From JBOHTO01 sp050733695 (GTDB lineage: Bacteria > Gemmatimonadota > Gemmatimonadetes > Gemmatimonadales > Gemmatimonadaceae): a stretch of 33,981 bases of DNA. The position numbers and the translations under genes were made by a program. Positions 25,137 through 32,917 of this stretch are shown piece by piece. The stretch's first letter is position 1. Each line of letters starts with the position of its first letter. Location: positions 1 to 33,981 of the forward strand of contig JBOHTO010000164.1 in assembly GCA_050733695.1 (NCBI GenBank). The letters are read 5' to 3'. The notes below the pieces were generated by a model. The model did no database searches, was not told where the DNA came from, and saw only the letters and a list, made by a program, of their open reading frames with translations.

Positions 25137-27248
25137 ATGAACGACCAGCCACGCCTGTACCACGGGCGCCCCGCGCTGGCTCCCGTCGAGGGGGCGGCGG
25201 CCGGAGCCGGAATGGCGGCGGAGCTCAATCCCGGACAACTGGCGGCCGCGACCCACGGCGACGGTCCGCTGCTCATCATCGCCGGTGCGGGAACCGGCAA
25301 GACACGCACGCTCGTCTACCGCGTCGCCCACCTGGTGCGCCGCGGAGTTCGTGCCGAGCGGATTCTGCTCCTCACCTTCACGCGCCGCGCGGCGCAGGAG
25401 ATGCTCTCCCGCGCGGAACGGCTCGTCGGCCGCGCGAGCTGTCGCGTAGCGGGCGGAACCTTCCACGCTACCGGACATCGGCTGCTACGCTCATTCGGCG
25501 ATGCTGCCGGTCTTCCCTCAGGATTCTCCATCATGGACCAGGGCGACGCGGTCGACATGATGGGACTCTCGCGCGTCCGGCTCGGTTTCGCCGGCAAATC
25601 ACGGCGGTTTCCGAAGAAGGAATCGCTGCAGCACGTCTACTCCCGGCACGTGAACACGGAGCGCCCTCTCATCGACATCGTGCGCGACGACTATCCGCTA
25701 TTCGAGGAGCATGTCCCGGACATCACGAGGGTGTTCGCCCACTACACCGAGTGCAAGCAGGCGCGCAACCTCGTCGATTACGATGACCTTCTGCTCTACT
25801 GGGCGCTCATGCTCGAGGCGTCGCCCGAGCTCGGCGACCGCATCGCGGCCCTTTACGACCACATTCTCGTTGACGAATACCAGGACACGAACCTGCTGCA
25901 GGCGCGCATACTGCGCGGGATGTGCCGCACGCACAGCAACATCACCGTCGTCGGCGACGACGCTCAGAGCATCTATTCGTTCCGCGGTGCCAGCTTCCGC
26001 AACATCCTCGATTTCCCGCAGCAGTTCGAGGGAGCGCACATCGTGGCCCTCGAGCAGAACTATCGATCCACGCAACCCATTCTCGACACCACGAACACGC
26101 TCATATCGCGTGCTCCGGAGCGTTACACAAAGGAGCTCTGGACCGGGAAGAAGACCGGCGACCGGCCATGGCTCGTCAACACGCGCGATGAGCGGGAGCA
26201 GACGCACTTCGTGGCCGATCGGATCATGGAGCTGCACGAGGATGGCACACCACTGCGGGAGATCGCCGTACTCTTTCGCGCAGGGTACATGTCAGCCGAC
26301 CTCGAGATCGAGCTGGCCAACCGCAGGATCCCGTTCGAGAAATGGGGCGGCCTCAGGTTTCTCGAGGCGGCGCACGTCAAGGACGTGCTCGCCTTCCTCC
26401 GGGTCGCGGACAACCCGCGCGACGATGTGAGCTGGTTCCGGATCCTGCGGCTGCTCCCGGGGGTCGGCGAGGCGACCGCGCACGCTGTGATCCGGTCGCT
26501 GCAGGAGCATGCCTGGGATCCCGCCGCGTTCGCTCTCTTCCAGCCCCCCGCGCGCGCGCGCGATGCGCACGCCGCACTCATAGCCCTTCTTGCCACGCTG
26601 CGCGCCTCCGGAGAGAAGGGTGATCAGGATGTGGGTGCAGAGATTCAACTCATCCGCGGACTGTACGACGAGATCCTGCGCGGCGCATACGACCGGCCGG
26701 AACCGCGCCTCGCCGATCTGGACCAGTTGCGCGTGATCGCCTCGGGTTACCCCGGACGCTCGACGTTCCTCGCGGCACTTGCTCTCGAACCCCCGCAGGC
26801 CACGCAGGATCTTGCGGGCGCGAGTGACGCCGAGGACGACAGGCTCATCCTCAGCACTGCTCACAGCGCGAAGGGAAAGGAGTGGGACGCTGTCTTCCTC
26901 ATATGGGCAGTGGATGGGTGGTTCCCATCTTCACGCTCGGCGGGCGACGACGACCATCTCGAGGAGGAGCGCCGGCTCATGTACGTCGCGCTCACACGGG
27001 CGCGCAACCATCTGGCCGTCGTGTTCCCACTGAACGTGTACGGCTCGCGCGCTGGCGCGGAGTATTCCATCGGGCAGGTTTCGCGCTTCCTCGATCCCGG
27101 GGTGCGCGAGTGCATGCAGCGCGTCGTCATCGCGGGCACCGAATTCACCGGGGCGCGCGACGCCGTCCTCGACGGCGATGCGTCCGGCACACCGGGTGCT
27201 CGTCCGGACCTCCGCGCCCTGCTCCGCGGGAGGTTCGGAGCGGGCTGA
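25137..27248 (+). CDS. UvrD/Rep-family DNA helicase (superfamily 1A)
   Basis: An ATP-driven 3'-5' helicase used in repair or replication restart. Motifs in order: the Q-motif region NPGQLAAA (31-38), Walker A AGAGTGKT (49-56), motif Ia LLTFTRRAAQEM, HATGHRLL, motif II VDEYQDTN (245-252), motif III VVGDDAQSIYSFRG, motif IV EQNYRSTQPIL, motif V TAHSAKGKEWDAVFL and motif VI MYVALTRARNHL. At 703 residues it is close to Rep and UvrD in length. UvrD, Rep and PcrA cannot be told apart here. The ATG lies 4 bases after lipB, so it is read with the lipoate and PDH genes, an odd partner. Its 3' end overlaps the convergent aminopeptidase frame by 318 bases. Confidence 0.92.
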   Translation: MNDQPRLYHGRPALAPVEGAAAGAGMAAELNPGQLAAATHGDGPLLIIAGAGTGKTRTLVYRVAHLVRRGVRAERILLLTFTRRAAQEMLSRAERLVGRASCRVAGGTFHATGHRLLRSFGDAAGLPSGFSIMDQGDAVDMMGLSRVRLGFAGKSRRFPKKESLQHVYSRHVNTERPLIDIVRDDYPLFEEHVPDITRVFAHYTECKQARNLVDYDDLLLYWALMLEASPELGDRIAALYDHILVDEYQDTNLLQARILRGMCRTHSNITVVGDDAQSIYSFRGASFRNILDFPQQFEGAHIVALEQNYRSTQPILDTTNTLISRAPERYTKELWTGKKTGDRPWLVNTRDEREQTHFVADRIMELHEDGTPLREIAVLFRAGYMSADLEIELANRRIPFEKWGGLRFLEAAHVKDVLAFLRVADNPRDDVSWFRILRLLPGVGEATAHAVIRSLQEHAWDPAAFALFQPPARARDAHAALIALLATLRASGEKGDQDVGAEIQLIRGLYDEILRGAYDRPEPRLADLDQLRVIASGYPGRSTFLAALALEPPQATQDLAGASDAEDDRLILSTAHSAKGKEWDAVFLIWAVDGWFPSSRSAGDDDHLEEERRLMYVALTRARNHLAVVFPLNVYGSRAGAEYSIGQVSRFLDPGVRECMQRVVIAGTEFTGARDAVLDGDASGTPGARPDLRALLRGRFGAG

Positions 27249-28379
27249 CGCCAGCCACTTCCGCAGAGCACCGAAGGGATCATCGGGTGATGACTCCGCG
27301 AGCGCTGCTATCCGGCTGACCGCTTGCCCGAGATCGCACCCTTCTTCGCGCCACACAGCGTCGAACAGTTCCAGCCCGGTCACGTAGATACGGCGTGCGA
27401 GAAGGGCGGCGTTGTCCAGCGGCATGCGTTCGAGACGGCGCGGCTCGATCGTCCTCAGCCGCGCCGCCATGTCGCGCGTGAGTTCGCTCCGGGCGCGCCT
27501 GTAGATCGCTTCTCGTGCCGCCAGCCTCTCCGCCCGGCTGTCCTCATGCGCGCGGTACGCCGAATCGAGCGCTGAGGAAATCATCTCATAGAACTGTCCC
27601 ATCAGCTTGAGATCACGCCATTCCGCCTCTCCCGCGTCCGCCGCCGCCGCGAGCCCGATCGCACGAAAGAAGTCCGCGGCGCCGCGATGCCCGACGAAGC
27701 TCGCAAACGACTCGTTGAACGCGACCTGTCCGGACAGGAAGAGTGTATTGTGCGCGATCTCGTGCATCACCGTGGTCGCGAGGTCGAGCGAATCCTGCCG
27801 GAGCGTCGTGGACAACAGCGGGTCGTTGAACCAGCCGAGCGTGCTGAAGGCGGACGCCGGACGCAGATACGTGTCGTACCCATCGCCGCGCAACTCGCCT
27901 GCAGTCGCGCGCGCTTCGCCGAAGTCGAAGAAGCCCTTGTACGGCACCCTGCCGACGATCGGAAACCACCACGTGAACGACTCCAGTCGATCCCGATACG
28001 CCGCCGAAAGCACGAGCACCAGGGTGTCGCTGTCTATCTGCGAAAACGTCGTGAAGCTCCTTTCCGGATCGAGCCCGATCCGCTCGGCGGCGAATTCACG
28101 AGTTGCGAGCACGAGACCGAGCTTCCGCCGCACCGGCTCCGTTGTGCCCGGGTCCGCAAGGATCTCGGCGATCGGCCGGCGGGCGAGGAGAATCTGCGCT
28201 TCCTCCCACCCCGCGCGCGCGAGGTAACGCCCGATGGGAGTCACCGCCACCGCGATGATGACGACGATCAGCGCGAGTCCCGCCAGGCGGCCTGGCCGTA
28301 TCTTGCCCCTGGCTTGCCTGTTCAACTGCCGGCCTGCCAACGTGTTACGCAGCGGGCGGCGGGTCGACCAATCTGGCAC
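26931..28379 (-). CDS. membrane-anchored zinc aminopeptidase (Aminopep/PF10023-like)
   Basis: A predicted zinc peptidase held by one N-terminal membrane helix (about 32-49, LAGLALIVVIIAVAVTPIG). The zinc site is HEIAH (H206, E207, H210) with the third ligand E223 in FNESFASFVG, the pattern of the putative aminopeptidases related to YjdC-like PF10023 proteins. RVPYKGFFDFGEA and GYDTYLRPASAFSTLGWFNDPLLS are also characteristic. The expected domain ends near residue 376 (RKWLASAR), exactly where the helicase gene ends on the other strand; the last 106 codons are purely antisense to that gene. The start is uncertain: GTG at 28379 or TTG at 28325 in the same frame, the latter nearer the membrane helix. 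It is divergent from dnaE. Confidence 0.78.
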   Translation of the reverse strand: MPDWSTRRPLRNTLAGRQLNRQARGKIRPGRLAGLALIVVIIAVAVTPIGRYLARAGWEEAQILLARRPIAEILADPGTTEPVRRKLGLVLATREFAAERIGLDPERSFTTFSQIDSDTLVLVLSAAYRDRLESFTWWFPIVGRVPYKGFFDFGEARATAGELRGDGYDTYLRPASAFSTLGWFNDPLLSTTLRQDSLDLATTVMHEIAHNTLFLSGQVAFNESFASFVGHRGAADFFRAIGLAAAADAGEAEWRDLKLMGQFYEMISSALDSAYRAHEDSRAERLAAREAIYRRARSELTRDMAARLRTIEPRRLERMPLDNAALLARRIYVTGLELFDAVWREEGCDLGQAVSRIAALAESSPDDPFGALRKWLASARSEPPAEQGAEVRTSTRCAGRIAVEDGVARPGEFGARDDDALHALAHPGIEEARNLPDGILRASARAVHVQWEHDGQMVARPCERDVHEPALLLEMVVVARRA

Positions 28380-28403
28380 CCGCCCACCCGCCTCGCTATC
28401 TTG
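28373..28403 (+). promoter_or_regulatory. candidate dnaE promoter CTGGCA-N18-TATCTTG
   Basis: CTGGCA (28373-28378) and TATCTTG (28397-28403) are 18 bases apart. The box ends only 5 bases before the dnaE ATG at 28409, so the messenger would start at or very near the start codon. No ribosome site is present in front of dnaE. Confidence 0.45.
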
Positions 28404-28408
28404 AATCG

Positions 28409-31400
28409 ATGTCCTTCGTACACCTGCATTGCCACTCGGAGTACTCGCTTCTCGATGGGGCGAATCGGATCGATGACCTCATCGCGCGCGCACTCGAGCT
28501 CGAACAGCCCGCGCTCGCGATCACGGATCACGGGAATCTGCACGCCGCGTGGCACTTTCAGGAGAGGGCAAGAAAGGCGGGCATAAAGCCGATCATCGGA
28601 ATGGAGGCGTACGTCGCCACGGGCGACAGGCGCGCACGCGGTCGCACGCCCGCGGGCACGAAGCCATACTATCACCTGATCCTCCTCGCGCGCGACACCA
28701 CGGGATACCGGAATCTCGTCAAGCTCTCCTCACTCGCTTACACCGAGGGGTTCTACGCCAGGCCGCGCGTGGATCGCGAGTTGCTCGCGCAGTACTCCGA
28801 GGGAATCGTCGTCACGTCCGCGTGCATGGCCGGCGAGGTCGCCACTCACCTGAGAGGCAACCGGTACGATCAGGCCAGGGAAGCGGCTTCCTGGTACGCT
28901 GATGTCTTCCGCGACCGCTATTATCTCGAAGTCCAGGCGCACGACACCGAAGGGCAGACGGCGCTCAACGGCCAGGTCCTTGGTCTCGCCGACGATCTTG
29001 GCCTTCCTGTCGTCGCCACCAACGACGCCCACTTTCTGCGCGAGGACGACCACGATTCGCACGACGTCCTGCTCTGCATCGGGCTGGGCAAGGATCGCGC
29101 AGACCAGGCCCGCATGCGCTACGATGGAGGACTGTACTTCAAGAGCGCGGACGAGATTCGCGAACGCTTTCCTGCGCGCGCTGACGCGCTCGAGAATACC
29201 CTGCGCGTGGCCGATGAGGTCGGGATGGAGTTCTCGAAGCAGTATTTTCTTCCTTCCTTCCCGCTCCCGCCGCACGTCGCCAGCGAGAACGAGCTGCTCA
29301 TCCTGCTCGCCGAGGAAGGCGCCCGCGGGCGCTACGGCGACCCGCTCCCCCGGGAGGCGCGCGAACGCCTCGACTACGAGCTGGATGTCATAACGAACAC
29401 GGGCTACGCCGGCTACTTTCTGATCGTCGCCGATTTCATCCGTGCCGCACGCGAGCTTGGCATACCGGTGGGTCCGGGACGCGGTTCCGCTGCCGGCTCA
29501 CTCGTCGCCTACGCGCTTCGCATCACCGATATCTGTCCGCTCCGGTTCGACCTCCTCTTCGAGCGATTCCTGAACCCGGAACGGGTATCGATGCCCGACA
29601 TCGACGTCGACTTCTGTTTCGAGCGGCGGGGCGAGGTGATAGAGTACGTGCGGCAGAAGTACGGCCGCGAGTCGGTCGGGCAGATCGTGACCTTCGGGAC
29701 CATGAAATCGCGTGCTGCCGTCAAGGACGTAGGGCGAACGCTCGGCTTCACGCCTGCCGAGACCGACCAGATCGCGAAGCTCATCCCCAACCAGCCCAAC
29801 TACTCGCTCACGGTGAGCGACGCCATCGTCCGCATCCCCGAGGTGCGAAAGCTGTACACGACTGATGAGCGCTGCCGCCAGCTCCTGGACTACGCGATCC
29901 GTCTCGAGGGACTCGCGCGCCATACGGGCGTCCACGCCGCCGGTATCGTCATTGCGCCGGGACCGCTCGACGACTACGTGCCCGTGTGCACGCAGACGTC
30001 GCGAGGCACCGGCGCCGGCGACGACGAAGCCGTCGTCGTCACGCAGTTCGACATGGTGGCGCTCGAGAAGTGCGGAATGCTCAAGATGGACTTCCTCGGC
30101 CTCACCACGTTGACCGTGATCGCCGATGCGCTGGCAGCGATCGCCGATCGCACGGGCAGCGCGCCAGACCTCGACGCTCTCGCGCTCGACGATGAGCCGA
30201 CCTACAGGATGCTCCGCGCCGGACGGACCACCGGCATCTTCCAGTTCGAGTCCCCGCTGGCAACGGATCTCCTGCGCAGCATGCGCTGCGACCGCTTCGA
30301 TGACCTCGTGGCCTCCAACGCACTGATGCGACCCGGTCCACTCGACGCAGGAATGCACCGTGTCTACATCCGGCGCAAGCGCGGCGAGGAACCGGTCACG
30401 TACGCACTGCCGGAGCTGCGCGAGATCCTGGAACCCACCTACGGCGTCATCACCTACCAGGAGCAGGTGATGCGAATCGCGCAGCTCCTCGCTGGCATAT
30501 CGCTCGCCGAGGCCGACGTGCTGCGCAAGGCAGTCGGGAAGAAGGATGCGGAACTCATCAGGGTGGAACTGGGCAAGTTCATCGGGCGCGCGGTGTCGCG
30601 CGGACACGACCGCCGCGTGATCGAGGAGATCGCGGCACAGATCGAAACGTTCGGCCGCTACGGCTTCAACAAGTCGCACTCCGTGGCGTATTCGATCATC
30701 TCGTATCACACGGCCTGGCTCAAGACACACTATCCGGCCGAGTTCATGGCGGCGCTTCTCTCATCGGCGATTGGTGATACAGACAACGTGGTCAAGTACA
30801 TCAACGAAGCGCGCGAGCTGGGCATCGAAGTGCAGGCACCCGATGTCAACGAGTCCGGCTACAAGTTCACGGTGGTCGGGGACAGGCGAATCCGCTTCGG
30901 GCTCGGTGCGGTGCGCAATGTGGGACGGTCTGCAATCGACTCCATCCTCGCCGCCCGCAGCGAACGAGCATTCGATTCACTCTTCGATCTGTGCGAGCGC
31001 GTGGACCTGCGCCTCTGCAACAGGCGCGTGTTCGAGGCGCTCAATGCGGCCGGCGCCCTCGACGGGCTCGGCGGACACCGCGCGCAGTATGCGGCAGTGC
31101 TCGACAACGCGATCCAGGAAGCGTCGCTCCGGCAGACCGAGCGCAGCATTGGTCAGGGCTCGCTCTTCGGCGTGCCCGCCGTCGGCGCGGGTGACACCGG
31201 CACCGGAGCAACGGGACCGGCGATCGACGCCGCGCAGACGAGGCGAGCGCTTCCGGGCGTCGCTCCGCTCACGGAATCGGACCGGCTGGCGAAGGAGAAG
31301 GAGATACTCGGCTTCTACATCTCCGGACATCCGCTGGAACCGTACCGCGCGGAGTGCGAATTGTTCGCCACACACACTGTCTCGGAGCTGGCAGGCTGGA

Positions 31401-31927
31401 GCGATGCCCCCATGGCCCTGGTCGTCGTGATCACCGGCATCAAGCGGCAGGTGAGCAAACGCTCGGGCTCCGAGTTCGCACGCTTGACAGTGGAGGATTT
31501 TTCGGGATCTTCAGAGGTGCTGGTCTTTCCGGAGAGCTGGAGCCTTCTCGCCGACCGCGCGCGCACGGACGTACCCGTGCTCATCCGGGGCGGCTACTCG
31601 AAGCGCGACCAGGGTGCCGATAACCCGACGTTCATCGTCGAGAGCCTTCAGCCACTTACGGAACTCAGCCTCAATGGACAGGTTGCCATTGCGATCGATC
31701 TCGACAGCGCGGAAAAACTGATTCCCGCAGTGATGGGCGATGTGCGTGAGGTTGTTGCGGCACACCCGGGCGGCGCGCCCCTCGAGCTCCGCTGGACGGA
31801 CGGCAACGGAGCGCACGCGCGCTTCCGTTCACGCTCGCTGACGCTGTCGGCGAACCACGCCGCTCTTGTCGAGCTTCGCGCCCTGCTGGGCGGCGAGGAG
31901 CGCGTTCACCTGGTGCGCGGGAACTGA
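28409..31927 (+). CDS. dnaE: DNA polymerase III alpha subunit DnaE
   Basis: The replicative polymerase catalytic subunit. The PHP domain opens with HLHCHSEYSLLDG (5-17). The C-family polymerase site shows GPGRGSAAGSLVAYAL and PDIDVDFCFERRG with the catalytic aspartates D399 and D401, and D561 in KMDFLGL. The helix-hairpin-helix part and the OB-fold region (LVVVITGIKRQVSKRSGSEFARLTVEDFSG) follow, then the tail. At 1172 residues it has the usual length of a DnaE1. accA begins 2 bases after its stop, the same dnaE-accA order known from Escherichia coli. Confidence 0.97.
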   Translation: MSFVHLHCHSEYSLLDGANRIDDLIARALELEQPALAITDHGNLHAAWHFQERARKAGIKPIIGMEAYVATGDRRARGRTPAGTKPYYHLILLARDTTGYRNLVKLSSLAYTEGFYARPRVDRELLAQYSEGIVVTSACMAGEVATHLRGNRYDQAREAASWYADVFRDRYYLEVQAHDTEGQTALNGQVLGLADDLGLPVVATNDAHFLREDDHDSHDVLLCIGLGKDRADQARMRYDGGLYFKSADEIRERFPARADALENTLRVADEVGMEFSKQYFLPSFPLPPHVASENELLILLAEEGARGRYGDPLPREARERLDYELDVITNTGYAGYFLIVADFIRAARELGIPVGPGRGSAAGSLVAYALRITDICPLRFDLLFERFLNPERVSMPDIDVDFCFERRGEVIEYVRQKYGRESVGQIVTFGTMKSRAAVKDVGRTLGFTPAETDQIAKLIPNQPNYSLTVSDAIVRIPEVRKLYTTDERCRQLLDYAIRLEGLARHTGVHAAGIVIAPGPLDDYVPVCTQTSRGTGAGDDEAVVVTQFDMVALEKCGMLKMDFLGLTTLTVIADALAAIADRTGSAPDLDALALDDEPTYRMLRAGRTTGIFQFESPLATDLLRSMRCDRFDDLVASNALMRPGPLDAGMHRVYIRRKRGEEPVTYALPELREILEPTYGVITYQEQVMRIAQLLAGISLAEADVLRKAVGKKDAELIRVELGKFIGRAVSRGHDRRVIEEIAAQIETFGRYGFNKSHSVAYSIISYHTAWLKTHYPAEFMAALLSSAIGDTDNVVKYINEARELGIEVQAPDVNESGYKFTVVGDRRIRFGLGAVRNVGRSAIDSILAARSERAFDSLFDLCERVDLRLCNRRVFEALNAAGALDGLGGHRAQYAAVLDNAIQEASLRQTERSIGQGSLFGVPAVGAGDTGTGATGPAIDAAQTRRALPGVAPLTESDRLAKEKEILGFYISGHPLEPYRAECELFATHTVSELAGWSDAPMALVVVITGIKRQVSKRSGSEFARLTVEDFSGSSEVLVFPESWSLLADRARTDVPVLIRGGYSKRDQGADNPTFIVESLQPLTELSLNGQVAIAIDLDSAEKLIPAVMGDVREVVAAHPGGAPLELRWTDGNGAHARFRSRSLTLSANHAALVELRALLGGEERVHLVRGN

Positions 31928-31929
31928 GG

Positions 31930-32898
31930 ATGGCGACTGCAACAGGCCTGGACTTCGAGAAGCCCATCTCGGAGCTCGAGAAGCAGATCGATGAACTCAG
32001 GAAGCTCGCGGGCGACAGTCAACTGACCGTCGGCGAGGAGATACTCCCTCTCGAGAAGAAGCTGACCGAGCTGCGGCAGGAGATATACCGGAACCTCACC
32101 CCGCTGCAACGCGTGCAGGTCGCGCGCAACAACCGGCGTCCGTTCACGGCAGATTACATCCGCATCGTCTTCACCGACTTCATCGAACTGCATGGCGATC
32201 GGCTCTTCCACGAGGACGCCGCCATCATAGGCGGGTGGGCGCGGCTCGAGGGGGAGACGATCATGATCATCGGCCACCAGCGTGGCCGCGACACCAAGGA
32301 GAACCTCAGGCGCAACTTCGGGATGCCGCATCCGGAGGGATACCGCAAGGCGCTTCGCCTCATGCATCTCGCCGAGAAGTTCCAGGTGCCTGTTCTCACC
32401 TTCATCGACACGCCCGGCGCCTGGGCTGGTCTCGGCGCCGAGGAACGGGGACAATCCGAGGCGATCGCGCGCAATCTGTTCGAGATGAGTCGCCTTGAAG
32501 TACCCATAATCGCCACGATAATCGGCGAGGGTGGATCAGGCGGCGCACTGGCGCTGGGCGTCGCCGATCGCGTGCTCATGCTGGAGAACGCCGTGTATTC
32601 CGTGATCACCGTCGAAGGGTGCGCCGCAATACTCTGGAAGGACGGCAAGAACCCGGTGATGCGCGAGCGTGCTGCGGCCGCGCTTCGCATAACAGCGCCG
32701 GACCTCTTCGAGCTGCGCATAATCGACGAGATCGTGCCGGAACCGATCGGCGGGGCGCACGCCAATCACGAGGAGGCCGCTGCCGCCCTGCGCGAGGCGC
32801 TGCTGCGCAACCTCGAGGAAATACGGCACCTCAAGCCCGACAAGCTGGTGCGTCGCCGGCGCGAGAAATACCTCGGGATAGGTCAGTTCGTTGAGTGA
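31930..32898 (+). CDS. accA: acetyl-CoA carboxylase carboxyltransferase, alpha subunit
   Basis: Half of the carboxyltransferase that makes malonyl-CoA for fatty acid synthesis, working with AccD (not in the window). The helical N-terminus (EKPISELEKQIDELRKLA) is followed by the crotonase-like domain: GDRLFHEDAAIIGGWARLEG, GHQRGRDTKENLRRNFGMPHPEGYRKA, FIDTPGAWAGLGAEERGQ and GEGGSGGALALGVADRVLMLE. At 322 residues the length is right. The ATG is 2 bases after the dnaE stop. The next gene starts just downstream. Confidence 0.96.
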   Translation: MATATGLDFEKPISELEKQIDELRKLAGDSQLTVGEEILPLEKKLTELRQEIYRNLTPLQRVQVARNNRRPFTADYIRIVFTDFIELHGDRLFHEDAAIIGGWARLEGETIMIIGHQRGRDTKENLRRNFGMPHPEGYRKALRLMHLAEKFQVPVLTFIDTPGAWAGLGAEERGQSEAIARNLFEMSRLEVPIIATIIGEGGSGGALALGVADRVLMLENAVYSVITVEGCAAILWKDGKNPVMRERAAAALRITAPDLFELRIIDEIVPEPIGGAHANHEEAAAALREALLRNLEEIRHLKPDKLVRRRREKYLGIGQFVE

Positions 32899-32917
32899 GG
32901 CAACGCTGGAAGGTGCT

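Noticed and set aside
29498..30730. 410-codon open frame on the minus strand inside dnaE
   Set aside because: dnaE is intact across this part with its catalytic aspartates; the antisense frame shows no family.
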